A DNA stretch of 64,000 nucleotides from assembly GCA_032161045.1 (NCBI GenBank), contig JAVHTH010000008.1; one strand, given 5' to 3'. Within the stretch, counting starts at the first letter, position 1. Each line of letters begins with the position of its first letter. This DNA comes from Fervidibacter sinensis. Lineage in GTDB: Bacteria; Armatimonadota; Fervidibacteria; Fervidibacterales; Fervidibacteraceae. The notes beneath the pieces are model-generated. The model was not told where the DNA came from. It worked only from the letters and a program-made list of their open reading frames with translations, and did not search any database. Below are positions 8,612-17,996 of the stretch, one piece after another. A program made the translations under genes and the position numbers.

Positions 8612-11098
8612 CTATCGGTAATGCCAAATCTTAAGCCTCGCTTTGAGTTCTACAGAAGTCATTGGACGCGACAATTTCACAGTAACTTTGCGGTTCATGC
8701 CCGGTAGCAGGTCAAAGGCATTGTCGGTAAAAGTTGCGTCAGGGTCACCTTCAACCTCAAGCCACAGGCACTTGACAAAAGCATCGGAACTGACCTGCAA
8801 GGTCAAAGTGCCCTTAACTTCGGACACATCAACCTTCACCTCGGGACAGGGCAAAATCACATCTTTGAGAGGCGCGAGGAAAATAGCATCGTAGGTTGAA
8901 GGCTCATTAGAGTCATTGCCAGTGATGTAAAACTCGGCGGAAATCAAGTGCCGATGAAGGTCAAAGTTGTCTGGCAACTCAACAGTCAAAATTTGCTGCG
9001 AGGAGTTAGGAGCGACAGTCAAGACCTCCTCGTGACCCCACAAGGCTCTTCCGAACACATCTTGCACCTTGGCGAAAATCGTTCCTTGAACTGGTCGCAA
9101 GAGGTCGTTGACGACCCAAACCGTCGGCGGATTAGTCGGTGCTATGCTGACCAAGACTGGGGCGAACGCTCGCCTTGTGAAATAGTAGCCAGCCTTTGGG
9201 CGACCTAAGTAATCAAGGACGCTCCAACTGACGACTTGCCAACAATCGTTGAGTTGCCAAAAGAGAGCGCCCGCAGTTTTAAACTTTCGCCTTCGCCAAT
9301 GGGTTATGCCGGTTTTGAGTGCTTCGCCTTGAAGGAGTTGAGCGACGCGAACCCATTCGCCTAAATCGCCTGGAACTTTGAAGTGAGCCGACATGTAGCG
9401 GTAAATTCGCTGAATTCCGTCAGCCATCTTGTCATGGTGTTCCATCACTTTGCTGTTGGGGAAGCGGTCTTCAGGTTCTGTGAAAGTCTCAATCGTCGGC
9501 AAATTCGGCGGTGCCTGAAAGCCGAACTCGCTGATAAAGCGCCCTGTGTCGCGCAGGTAACCCCTGTGGTCTTCTCGGAACCAAACATCCCAACTGTGCC
9601 TATCGCCCTCGTTCATTGAGTTCGGGTCAGTTCCGCCGAACGGGCTGCTTTGCCAGTAAGGTCGGGATGGGTCAAGCCGCCGACAAACATCGGGCAAAAT
9701 TTGCGCGTAAATCGTTTCGCCGTAAAACTTGTCCCGCTTGCCGGCTGCTTTGAGGTTGAACAGCCAATCGTTTTCGTTGTTTCCGCACCACAAGACGATG
9801 CACGGGTGATGCCTAAGTTGCTTGACAATTGTTTCTGCCTCTTTCCGCACTTGTTCATGGAACCAAGCCTCTTCAGGATATTCGGCGCAAGAAAACATGA
9901 AGTCGTGCCAAACCATGATGCCCAGTTCGTCGCAAATTTCGTAAAAGGCTTCATCCTCGTAAATCCCGCCGCCCCAAATCCGAAGCATGTTCATGTTCGC
10001 TTCGGCTGCTTTTTGAAGCAAATCTCGGTAACGCTCCTTCGTTACGCGAGGCAAAAAGTTATCGGCTGGAATCCAGTTTGCACCCTTGCAAAAGACGGAC
10101 ACACCGTTTATGCGGACGATGAAACTTTTGCCCTCTTCGTCAGGCTCCTGCACCAACTCAACCTTGCGCAGCCCGACCTTGACAGTTTTTTCGTCGGTTG
10201 TTTCCTCGCCGACCTCAACGCAGCACTTCAAAGTGTAAAGAGGCTGTTCGCCCATTCCGTTGGGGAACCAAAGGCAGGGTTGGGAGATTTCAATTTCGGC
10301 GTAAACAGTGTTTTCACCCAACTTCAAACTCGCGGGCACGCAAGCGATGAACTGTTGCTCACCGTGCTGCAAGATGAAGCGGACGCGCGCTTCCGCTTCC
10401 TTGACGGCGTTAAGTTCTGCCTCAACTCTCACCCTCGCTTTAGAGTGGTCATCGCTTAGTTCCGTCAGGTAAGCCCAAAGGTTTCTGAGGCAAGCGACAT
10501 TGTAAGCGAAAAGTTCAACGGGGCGCCAAATTCCGCTGGTTGGCAGCCTCGGTCCCCAATCCCAGCCGAACGAATACTGAGCCTTGCGCAGGTAAGGTCT
10601 GGGTTGGTAAAACGCTGAGTTAAGTGCACCATAGCGCTTCTCTCGTTCCTCGCAAATTTTCGTCGGCGAGTCAATTTTAACGACGAGCGTGTTTCGCCCC
10701 TCACGGAGTGAATTTTTGACCTCAAACCTGTGCGGGATGAACATGTTGTCAACTTCGCTGACCTTTTCACCGTTGAGCCAAATGGTTGCTGCTGTGTCCA
10801 AACCGTGAAAGACCAACTCAACAGCATCGTGGCTGAGCAATTCGGCTGGGACCTCAAAATCTCGCCGATACCACCATTCACGCTCTTCAACCCACTTGAC
10901 GACAAGTTCGTTAAGCCTGTAAAACGGGTCAGGCAACTTACCCGCTCGCATCAAATCCAAGTGGACAACGCCCGGCACTTGTGCAGGGATTGTTCGTTCT
11001 GGCGGAAGTTGGAAATTAGGCGTGAAAGCACCTTGCCGTTCGCCTTCACCCAACTCAAACTCTGTCAACCACCAAGTCCCGTCCAAACTTAACCTCAT
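8612..11098 (-). CDS. Beta-mannosidase, glycoside hydrolase family 2
   Basis: A large GH2 enzyme of 828 aa that removes terminal beta-mannose from mannan or N-glycan oligosaccharides. The N-terminal jelly roll (LDGTWWLTEFE, then VPGVVHLDLMRAGKLPDPFYRLNE) is diagnostic of family-2 beta-mannosidases. The acid/base glutamate is E442 in CGNNEND, and the nucleophile is E524 in FISEFGFQ. There is no signal peptide, so it acts inside the cell on imported oligosaccharides. ATG 11098 is chosen because GGGGTGAG lies 8 bp upstream; an in-frame GTG at 11110 is possible. An SDR oxidoreductase follows on the same strand. Confidence 0.93.
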   Translation of the reverse strand: MRLSLDGTWWLTEFELGEGERQGAFTPNFQLPPERTIPAQVPGVVHLDLMRAGKLPDPFYRLNELVVKWVEEREWWYRRDFEVPAELLSHDAVELVFHGLDTAATIWLNGEKVSEVDNMFIPHRFEVKNSLREGRNTLVVKIDSPTKICEEREKRYGALNSAFYQPRPYLRKAQYSFGWDWGPRLPTSGIWRPVELFAYNVACLRNLWAYLTELSDDHSKARVRVEAELNAVKEAEARVRFILQHGEQQFIACVPASLKLGENTVYAEIEISQPCLWFPNGMGEQPLYTLKCCVEVGEETTDEKTVKVGLRKVELVQEPDEEGKSFIVRINGVSVFCKGANWIPADNFLPRVTKERYRDLLQKAAEANMNMLRIWGGGIYEDEAFYEICDELGIMVWHDFMFSCAEYPEEAWFHEQVRKEAETIVKQLRHHPCIVLWCGNNENDWLFNLKAAGKRDKFYGETIYAQILPDVCRRLDPSRPYWQSSPFGGTDPNSMNEGDRHSWDVWFREDHRGYLRDTGRFISEFGFQAPPNLPTIETFTEPEDRFPNSKVMEHHDKMADGIQRIYRYMSAHFKVPGDLGEWVRVAQLLQGEALKTGITHWRRRKFKTAGALFWQLNDCWQVVSWSVLDYLGRPKAGYYFTRRAFAPVLVSIAPTNPPTVWVVNDLLRPVQGTIFAKVQDVFGRALWGHEEVLTVAPNSSQQILTVELPDNFDLHRHLISAEFYITGNDSNEPSTYDAIFLAPLKDVILPCPEVKVDVSEVKGTLTLQVSSDAFVKCLWLEVEGDPDATFTDNAFDLLPGMNRKVTVKLSRPMTSVELKARLKIWHYR

Positions 11099-11223
11099 TT
11101 TCGCTCTCACCCCGCTCGGTTTCCTTCATCCGACGGCAAATTTTGTCACCGAAATTTTCATTGCGCATTTGCACAAGTTCTGCACTTTGCACTCAGTTTC
11201 GGCTCCCTTGAGGGGTTGCCTTA

Positions 11224-11265
11224 TGTAGGGTGCGGTTTTACACCGCGCCGAAAAATTTGTCGGCA
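11224..11265. repeat. Partial copy of the 67-bp interspersed repeat (left half)
   Basis: TGTAGGGTGCGG-TTTTACACCGCGCCGA followed by AAAAATTTGTCGGCAG matches the first half of the units at 7489 and 7573; the second half is missing. It lies in the 260-bp gap between the divergent beta-mannosidase and RusA-like genes, which otherwise shows nothing gene-like. Confidence 0.75.
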
Positions 11266-11370
11266 GAAAAATTTTTGGCTCTGTGAGGTTCGCCCTTCTG
11301 AGGGGTAACGCCCTCAAAGAAGGCTGCAGGACTTTTCAACTTGCTTTAAACTTTTTTGCGGTGAGCGAAA

Positions 11371-11940
11371 ATGCAGCAGTGGCGGTTCATCTTGCCGTTG
11401 CCGCCGAGCATTAATCACCAATACACCGAGCGTGATGGTCGCTGGGTTTTGAGCCGAGAAGCGAGGCATTACAAAACCCACCTGCAAAAAGCCTTCAAGC
11501 GACTTAAAGCGTCGGGCAAGTTACAAACTAAGTCACTTGATGCTTTGCTATCCCTTTTCGCTGACATTGAAACTCCGCACCCAGCACCTCGCACCCAGCA
11601 CGAAATCTTTTTGCAGTTGCGTTTGGAGTTCTTTTTCAAGACGGCTCAACGGCGCGATTTAGACAACGGGTTGAAAATCGTTCAGGACTTGGTTTGTGAG
11701 GCTTTGGGAGTTGATGACAGGAATGTCGTTGCTGTGGAACTCGTCAAGCGCGTTGACCCTCAAAACCCACGCCTTGAAGTGACCGTTTCGGCGTTGCCTT
11801 CATGGGACTTTTCGCAGCCAAATTTACAGCCCGCTCCAGCCCTTGATTTACGACCCTTCGTTCCACCATTAAAACCGCAAAGGACTAAACCGTCAAAACG
11901 AACTTTTAGCCTTGCCGATTGGCTCGCTGAAAAAGGATAG
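11371..11940 (+). CDS. RusA-family Holliday junction resolvase-like nuclease
   Basis: A 189-aa protein. The N-terminal LPLPPSINHQY and the acidic cluster RRDLDNGLKIVQDLVCEALGVDD match the RusA fold, in which three aspartates (D-x-D-N...K...D...DD) bind the metal ions that cut four-way junctions. The family is usually about 120-140 aa. This protein carries an in-frame insert built from a CACCCAGCAC(CTCG) tandem repeat at about 11576-11605 (residues HPAPRTQH) and a proline-rich, basic C-terminal tail of about 45 aa. RusA genes are often phage-derived, but no other phage gene is near, and proB follows 135 bp later. Confidence 0.75.
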   Translation: MQQWRFILPLPPSINHQYTERDGRWVLSREARHYKTHLQKAFKRLKASGKLQTKSLDALLSLFADIETPHPAPRTQHEIFLQLRLEFFFKTAQRRDLDNGLKIVQDLVCEALGVDDRNVVAVELVKRVDPQNPRLEVTVSALPSWDFSQPNLQPAPALDLRPFVPPLKPQRTKPSKRTFSLADWLAEKG

Positions 11941-12000
11941 GCGGGAGAGCAAATGGGCAAAAGGTTGGAGTGACGCTTTTGGCGAAGAATACACCCTTAC

Positions 12001-12050
12001 ACGACTGCACGCTTGCACGCTCAAACGCACAACACCGAACGCTCAACGAA
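12001..12050. repeat. GCTTGCACGC-type interspersed repeat upstream of proB
   Basis: A run of CTGCACGCTTGCACGCTCAA followed by ACGCACAACACCGAACGCTCAACG, ending just before the GAGGTGA site of proB. Related tracts lie upstream of rpoB (27086), rpoC (31452-31530) and ruvX (58744-58780). Confidence 0.6.
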
Positions 12051-12075
12051 CCCTGCGAGGTGAAGGTTTCGGGAT

Positions 12076-13194
12076 ATGGGTAAAACGATTGTCGTCAAGG
12101 TTGGAACTTCAACGCTAACTGGCGGCAAAGAGACCCTTGACATTGATTACATGGCGGATTTGGTCAGGCAATTATGTCAAGTTGCTGATGAAGGGCACAA
12201 GGTCGTCCTCGTAACTTCGGGCGCAATAAGGTCGGGGATGGCTGCGCTTAACTTGAAACCAATGCTCAGCCTTGCTGAAAAGCAAGCAGCCGCTGCCGTC
12301 GGGCAAAGCCTCCTCATGCACACTTACCGAGAACTTTTCGCCAAATACGGTCACCATGTGGGGCAAGTGCTTTTGACGCGAGCCGATGTTGAGGATAGGG
12401 AAAGGTTTAGGAACGCGAGGCAAACTTTCCAGCAACTGCTCCGTTGGTCGGTCATTCCCATCGTCAACGAAAACGACACGGTTTCAACCGAAGAAATCCA
12501 GTTCGGCGATAACGACATGCTTGCAGCACTGACAGCGCTCGTCACCGACGCCGATATGGTCATACTGCTCAGCGATGTTGATGGTTTCTTCATCAAGCCG
12601 CCAAAGGGCAAACCTTACTTGGCTAATGAAATCTGCGAACTTGACGAAACCATATGGCGAAGTGCCGGCAAATCCGGCAAGTTTGGGACGGGCGGGATGA
12701 TTTCAAAACTTCAGGCTGCGGAAGTGCTGATGAATTGTGGGATTTTGATGGTTTTGGCAAACGGGCGAACCCAAGATGTCGTGCCGAGAATTGTCAACGG
12801 TGAGCAAATTGGCACGAGGTTCATCCCCAAAAGGCAACTGCCGGCGCGTAAAAGGTGGTTGGCATTTGTGCCGCGAGTAAAGGGGCAAATCGTCGTCAAC
12901 GAGGGCGCAAAGCGAAGCATAGTCGCTGATGGAAAAAGCCTGTTGCCTGCAGGCGTTTTGGGCGTCGCTGGGGAATTTGAAAGCGGCGATGTCGTGGCTT
13001 TAGTTGACGGAACAGGGAGTTTGTTCGCAAAAGGCATCACCAATTACTCAGCCGATGAAATCAAGAAAATTGCCGGGCTACATTCGGACAAGGTGGCAAA
13101 AGTCCTCGGGGTAGGGAAGAAGCCTGAGGTCGTCCATCGCGACAATTTGGTCGTCTTGTCCGAAAACTCGGGTGAAAATGGAGGCGAGATTTAA
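12076..13194 (+). CDS. proB: Glutamate 5-kinase
   Basis: First enzyme of proline synthesis: it phosphorylates L-glutamate to gamma-glutamyl phosphate. The 372-aa product has the amino-acid kinase domain (VVKVGTSTLTGG at the N-terminus, IPIVNENDTVSTEEI, FGDNDMLAA, LLSDVDGFF, GTGGMISKLQAA) and a C-terminal PUA domain starting near residue 270, as in the full-length bacterial enzyme. The start ATG 12076 follows GAGGTGAAGG. The partner proA is not in the window. The stop codon TAA shares its last A with the ATG of thiD, so the two genes form a tightly coupled pair. Confidence 0.95.
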   Translation: MGKTIVVKVGTSTLTGGKETLDIDYMADLVRQLCQVADEGHKVVLVTSGAIRSGMAALNLKPMLSLAEKQAAAAVGQSLLMHTYRELFAKYGHHVGQVLLTRADVEDRERFRNARQTFQQLLRWSVIPIVNENDTVSTEEIQFGDNDMLAALTALVTDADMVILLSDVDGFFIKPPKGKPYLANEICELDETIWRSAGKSGKFGTGGMISKLQAAEVLMNCGILMVLANGRTQDVVPRIVNGEQIGTRFIPKRQLPARKRWLAFVPRVKGQIVVNEGAKRSIVADGKSLLPAGVLGVAGEFESGDVVALVDGTGSLFAKGITNYSADEIKKIAGLHSDKVAKVLGVGKKPEVVHRDNLVVLSENSGENGGEI

Positions 13195-13997
13195 TGGCAG
13201 TTCCGAGGGTGCTCATCATTGCTGGCTCAGATTCAGGAGGCGGTGCCGGAATTCAAGCCGACCTAAAAACTGTTTCGGCTCTGGGAGCGTTCGGGATGAC
13301 AGCGATAACGGCACTGACCGCTCAAAATACGACGGGAGTTTATGGCGTCATTGAAATGCCACCGGAATTTGTCGCCCAGCAAATTGAAGTTTGCGTCACC
13401 GATATTGGTTGCGATGCTGTCAAGACGGGGATGTTGGCTAACGCTGAAATCATTGAAGTCGTTGCTGAGCAAGTTCGCAAACACAATCTTCAACCACTTG
13501 TCGTTGACCCAGTGATGATCGCCAAGAGCGGTGCTCCGCTTTTGCGTCCTGAAGCGGTTGATGCCCTCAAAACCAAACTTCTGCCCCTCGCAACGGTCGT
13601 AACGCCCAATTTGCATGAAGCCAAAGCGTTGACGGGCATGGAAATCCGTTCCATTGACGAAATGAAGGAAGCGGCGAAAAGGTTGCACGAGTTCGGGGTG
13701 AAATTTGTTGTCGTCAAGGGAGGTCACCTTGAGGGCACGACTGAGTCTATTGACATCCTTTACGACGGAAACGAGTTCACCGAATTCAAATCGCCTCGTT
13801 ACGAAACCAAAAACACTCACGGCACTGGCTGCATCTTCGCCTCAGCAATTGCAGCAGGCTTGGCATCAGGGCTTGACATCAAATCTGCAGTGAAGCAAGC
13901 GAAGGAATTTATCACCGCTGCTATCAGGGAAGCCCTTCCGCTTGGCAAGGGTCACGGACCGGCAAATCCGATGGCTTGGTTGAGAAAAGGCAACTGA
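13194..13997 (+). CDS. thiD: Bifunctional hydroxymethylpyrimidine kinase / phosphomethylpyrimidine kinase
   Basis: A ribokinase-fold enzyme of thiamine synthesis that phosphorylates HMP and HMP-P. The 267-aa protein has the family hallmarks: AGSDSGGGAGIQADLK at the N-terminus, ALTAQNTTGV, DPVMIAKSG, TPNLHEAKALTG, VVKGGHLEG and the catalytic THGTGCIFASAIAA with the anion-hole GTGC. Length and motifs are complete. It starts at ATG 13194, overlapping the proB stop by one base. The proline-thiamine pairing has no obvious metabolic logic and probably reflects simple transcriptional linkage. No thiamine riboswitch is visible upstream. Confidence 0.95.
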   Translation: MAVPRVLIIAGSDSGGGAGIQADLKTVSALGAFGMTAITALTAQNTTGVYGVIEMPPEFVAQQIEVCVTDIGCDAVKTGMLANAEIIEVVAEQVRKHNLQPLVVDPVMIAKSGAPLLRPEAVDALKTKLLPLATVVTPNLHEAKALTGMEIRSIDEMKEAAKRLHEFGVKFVVVKGGHLEGTTESIDILYDGNEFTEFKSPRYETKNTHGTGCIFASAIAAGLASGLDIKSAVKQAKEFITAAIREALPLGKGHGPANPMAWLRKGN

Positions 13998-14010
13998 CTT
14001 CTCGGTGACT

Positions 14011-17000
14011 TCAAAACTTGCCCAATGTTTGTTGCACCTCAGCGACATAGTGAAGGCTTTTTTGTCGCAAAATTTCGGCGATGCTTTCCCAGTCCGAAGA
14101 AGTGAATTGACGCACAACCTCAAGTGGTTCGGGTGAGTTCACGAACACGAAAGCGACTTTCGCTGACTCAGCGCCGAAAACTCGGTGAACCGCAAGGGCA
14201 TATGCCTGTGCCTGAACGATATAACGATTGTCAACCCTTGCTTCCGCGTCTTCACGCGAAGCGACCCTATCGGTCTTGAAATCAATGACCAACCACTCGT
14301 CGCCCTTGACGAGCAAGTCCCAACGCCCAACAAGTTCAATTGGCGGATGTTCGTCATGTGGGTCAAGCCAAATTCGGAAATCAAGTTCGCGCCATTTCTG
14401 CGGCACGCTTTCAGCATAATGCCAAGCACGGGATTTAGAGGCGTTAGTCACAAACTTGCGCAAAATTTCGGCATCGCTCAATGCAGCATCAGGGTCAGCG
14501 CCAACGGTTTGAGCGAGCCAACGAACCTGCTCGTCGGACGGCGAGGTTATCCCTCGTTGAAGGCATTGGTGGACGATCAACCCCGCTTCAACTGGCGGCA
14601 ATTTTGTCAAGGTCGGTGACGATCGGTTTTGCAGCGGTTCGGGTTCAAATTCAATCAAGTCAGTGACGCTCAGCCTCAAAACCGAAGGCTTTGCGCTGGG
14701 CAAAGTTAAATCAGGCAATTCAACCGTTGGGAGAGTTTCCGGATGTTCCAACCACTTGACTGCTTCAATGTCGGCAACTGTCGGTTTACCAACTTTCTGG
14801 GGCAACTCGGTCTCATTGACAGTTTCCCCCATCAACCAAATGGGGATTTTCCCCGCAATAAGGAACGGCTCATCTTGGCTTTTGCCAATGGGAACTTGAA
14901 GGGTATCAGCAACCAATTGCAACCAATTTTTCCATCGCTTTTGCGATTTTTGTCTTTGCGCGCTACCTTCGCTTTGAGTCCCAACCAAAATGAGCCTGTC
15001 CTTCGCGCGAGTCCAAGCGACGAAGAGCAACCGTTCAAGTTCGGCGGTTTCCCGGATTTGACGAATTTCGTCAACCGCTTCAAATCTCTCTGTCTTCTTC
15101 GCTTCTCCGACTTCGTCCCTGAGCCTGACTGCCAAGCCGGCTTCTGGAGTAGCGACAATGCTTTCCCTCGTCTTGCCCGGCTCGGAAACTTCACCCAACA
15201 TTGGCACGATTACGACCGGAAACTCAAGCCCTTTTGCTGCGTGGATTGTCATGACTTGAACTGCGTCGGCAGTTGCGCCTGCAAGTGGTGGCTCTCCAAT
15301 TCGGAATTCGCCTTCAAGCAAAACCCTTGCGTATCTCGTCAAGCCCCTGATGTTCAGCCTCATGTCTTCGTTCAACTGCTGCGCTATTCGCAGGAACTTC
15401 CTGATGTTCGCCAACCTCTGCCTTCCATGTGGCAGCGCAGCGACGATGGTGTCGTAGCCTGTCTCGTTGATGACCCATTCCAATAACTCCCTCACACTAA
15501 CCCTGTCAGCCCGCTTTTGCGCTTCTTCCAGCAAACCTTTCGCCCACTCCAATTTTCTTCGCTCGGAATCGGGCAACGAAAGTTCAACACTATCGCCGGA
15601 CGCTCGTCCTCTCAGCCAAAGGGTTGCGTTTGAACCGTTGCTGAAAATCGCAAACAGGGTTTCATCGCTTACCCCGACCATCGGAGACCGAAGCCAAGCA
15701 GCCAAAGCCAAATCGTTGTCCGGTTCAGCGAGAACTTGAAGGAAATTCAACAGGTCTCGCGCTTCCATCGTTTCAAAAAAGCCGTAGCCAGTGATGATGT
15801 GATATGGGACACCGTATCGGCGCAGAGCGTCTTCAAAGGCAGAAGCGTTGACAAGTTCGCGCAAAAGCAAAGCGATGTCTCGGTAGGCAATGCCGCTTTC
15901 GTGGAGTTCCAAAATTCGCTTCGCAACCCAATCGGCTTCAAGCCTGAGTTTCTGCCACTTGCTCGGTTTACCTTCAACCATAAAAAACGCGAATTCAATT
16001 GGGACAGAGTCGTCGCTTTGTTCTCTCACCGGCTTCATTCGCTGCAAAGGCATCCTCACTTTTTGCTCAACCTCATTGGGACTTTCGCTGAGTTTGAAAA
16101 TCCGCTCAAAAGCGTGGTTCGTCAACTCAACCAGAGCGGGAACGCTTCGGTAATTTTTGTCAAGGCTTTCACGCCTCCATCCGAGACGGTTTTTAGCCCA
16201 ATCCCAAAGTTCATTGAAGACACTGACATCGGCGTTTCGGAAACCGTAAATGGACTGCTGGCTGTCGCCTACACCGAAGAACCGAACTTTCGGCTCGTCT
16301 TCATCCCAACCGCAAATTAGTTTCAAGATTTCAACTTGCACTCGGTCGGTGTCTTGAAGTTCGTCCACGAGAATTCGCCTGTAGGTTTGGCGGATTTGCT
16401 GTCTGACCTGCTCTTTTTCTTTGAGCAATTTCCAAGTCCGAAGCAAAAGGTCATCGTAGTCAAGGGCGTTAATGCTGGCTTTCGCAGCGTCATAGGCTGC
16501 GGCTACATGTTCGTAGCAACGCTCAAGCGCCAATTCAGGTTCTTCCAATTCGCCAACTCGGTGAAGTATGGGTTCGCACTGCGCTTTTCTATACTCAATG
16601 AGCAGCCTCAAGTTGAGCATTTCCGTGAGCAACTCCACTGCCCTGTTGAAGCCCCAATGTTCCACGACTTTTTGAGCGTCGGTGAAAATTGGGTCGGAAC
16701 TGTCGGAAAGTTTGTTCCAAAGCCATTGTTCGCAAACTTTGGTTTTGAGGGTTTGGGCTTCAAGTTCGTCAAGGATGCGGAAAGACGGGTCAATACCCGC
16801 TTCAAGTGCGAACCTGCGAAGCAACCGGGCGCAAAAACTGTGGATCGTGCCGATAGGCGCTTCAGGTAGATGCTCAAGGATTTCGTCAATACGGGTTCGC
16901 CATTCCGTCAAAGGAACTTCTTGCCTTGCCTTCAACAGAACTCGGCTTATCCGTTCCTTCATTTCCGCAGCGGCTTTTTCCGTGAAAGTTATAGCGACCA

Positions 17001-17196
17001 CCGACTCAGTATCCCAATCGCTGTGGCGCATCAAAAGTTCAAGGTAATGAGCGACGAGAACCCTCGTTTTTCCAGAGCCGGGACCTGCGTTCACGATTAA
17101 GTTCGCATCGTCAGTCATAGCCAACTCAATTTGTTGGTCATCCAACGGATTTCCAAACTCATCGCAGAGCCAAGGGACAGGTCTTCGCTCCCCCAT
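14011..17196 (-). CDS. AddA/RecB-like UvrD-family helicase with C-terminal PD-(D/E)XK nuclease
   Basis: A 1061-aa double-strand-break processing enzyme. The N-terminal SF1A helicase has a Q motif (DDQQIELA near residue 19), Walker A AGPGSGKT (37-44), the AddA/RecB-type DELQDTD Walker B, motif III GVGDSQQSIYGFRNADV and VMTIHAAKGLEFP. The C-terminal nuclease shows LVGRWDLL, then VIDFKTDRV (D-x-K) and a QAQAYALAV segment, the RecB-like nuclease core. It begins 6 bp after the cysE stop, so the two are co-transcribed. The usual partner AddB is not adjacent. A stand-alone or differently located partner is possible. Confidence 0.88.
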   Translation of the reverse strand: MGERRPVPWLCDEFGNPLDDQQIELAMTDDANLIVNAGPGSGKTRVLVAHYLELLMRHSDWDTESVVAITFTEKAAAEMKERISRVLLKARQEVPLTEWRTRIDEILEHLPEAPIGTIHSFCARLLRRFALEAGIDPSFRILDELEAQTLKTKVCEQWLWNKLSDSSDPIFTDAQKVVEHWGFNRAVELLTEMLNLRLLIEYRKAQCEPILHRVGELEEPELALERCYEHVAAAYDAAKASINALDYDDLLLRTWKLLKEKEQVRQQIRQTYRRILVDELQDTDRVQVEILKLICGWDEDEPKVRFFGVGDSQQSIYGFRNADVSVFNELWDWAKNRLGWRRESLDKNYRSVPALVELTNHAFERIFKLSESPNEVEQKVRMPLQRMKPVREQSDDSVPIEFAFFMVEGKPSKWQKLRLEADWVAKRILELHESGIAYRDIALLLRELVNASAFEDALRRYGVPYHIITGYGFFETMEARDLLNFLQVLAEPDNDLALAAWLRSPMVGVSDETLFAIFSNGSNATLWLRGRASGDSVELSLPDSERRKLEWAKGLLEEAQKRADRVSVRELLEWVINETGYDTIVAALPHGRQRLANIRKFLRIAQQLNEDMRLNIRGLTRYARVLLEGEFRIGEPPLAGATADAVQVMTIHAAKGLEFPVVIVPMLGEVSEPGKTRESIVATPEAGLAVRLRDEVGEAKKTERFEAVDEIRQIRETAELERLLFVAWTRAKDRLILVGTQSEGSAQRQKSQKRWKNWLQLVADTLQVPIGKSQDEPFLIAGKIPIWLMGETVNETELPQKVGKPTVADIEAVKWLEHPETLPTVELPDLTLPSAKPSVLRLSVTDLIEFEPEPLQNRSSPTLTKLPPVEAGLIVHQCLQRGITSPSDEQVRWLAQTVGADPDAALSDAEILRKFVTNASKSRAWHYAESVPQKWRELDFRIWLDPHDEHPPIELVGRWDLLVKGDEWLVIDFKTDRVASREDAEARVDNRYIVQAQAYALAVHRVFGAESAKVAFVFVNSPEPLEVVRQFTSSDWESIAEILRQKSLHYVAEVQQTLGKF

Positions 17197-17202
17197 TTCG
17201 GC

Positions 17203-17919
17203 TCACCCGTTTCGTTCGGGATCGTCAATAAATTCGTGAACGCGCAATCGTTCCAACGCCTCCACCCGACGCTTCAACTCCTCCAATTCGGATTGGATTT
17301 GGCGGAACATTTCAAGTTGGGGATCAGGGATCCTGTGATGCTCCAACGGCTCAACTCTCACACCGTTGATGCTCACGACTTTCGCAGGGACACCGACAGC
17401 CGTTGCATTGGGCGGGACCGGCTTGACAACGACTGAACCCGCACCAATCCTTGAGTTATCGCCGATGGTTATGTTGCCCAAAATTATCGCACCTGCGCCT
17501 ATGACCACATTGTTACCAATTGTTGGGTGACGCTTGCCTTTCTCTTTCCCCGTTCCACCGAGAGTGACACCCTGATACATGGTCACATTGTCGCCGACCT
17601 CTGCGGTTTCTCCAATGACGACACCCGCTCCGTGATCAATGAACACACCTTTACCGATTTTTGCGCCGGGGTGAATTTCAATGTTCGTCAAGATGCGGTT
17701 GATATGGGAAATCAGGCGTGGCAGCACAGGCACGCCCAGTTTCCATAGCCAATGGGCAATCCTATGCATCCAAATTGCATGAACGCCCGGATAACACAAA
17801 ACAATCTCCAACCAGCCGAAAAAACCAGCACGCGCTGCAGGGTCTCGCTCAGGGACTACGAGAACATGCGAGACGAAATTGTCAAAAAACGATTGCCAGA
17901 GCCGTTTAAGCCAACTCAT
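17203..17919 (-). CDS. cysE: Serine O-acetyltransferase
   Basis: Catalyses acetyl transfer from acetyl-CoA to L-serine, the first step of cysteine synthesis. The 238-aa protein has a helical N-terminal half (RDPAARAGFFGWLEIVLCYPGVHAIW, a typical SAT signature) and a left-handed beta-helix of hexapeptide repeats (IHPGAKIGKGVFIDHGAGVVIG, then TMYQGVTLGGTG, RHPTIGNNVVIGAGA). The catalytic histidines lie in IDHGAG and KRHPTIG. The C-terminal tail forms a short heptad-like coiled coil (QSELEELKRRVEALERL), longer than usual. It starts at ATG 17919 behind AGGGGGAACG and is followed after 6 bp by the AddA-like gene. Confidence 0.93.
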   Translation of the reverse strand: MSWLKRLWQSFFDNFVSHVLVVPERDPAARAGFFGWLEIVLCYPGVHAIWMHRIAHWLWKLGVPVLPRLISHINRILTNIEIHPGAKIGKGVFIDHGAGVVIGETAEVGDNVTMYQGVTLGGTGKEKGKRHPTIGNNVVIGAGAIILGNITIGDNSRIGAGSVVVKPVPPNATAVGVPAKVVSINGVRVEPLEHHRIPDPQLEMFRQIQSELEELKRRVEALERLRVHEFIDDPERNG

Positions 17920-17996
17920 CGTCGTTCCCCCTTCTCAGCAAAGCCAAATTGGCGGTTGGGTTTTACAGGTAAAATTGTGGCACAGTCTCCCCAACT

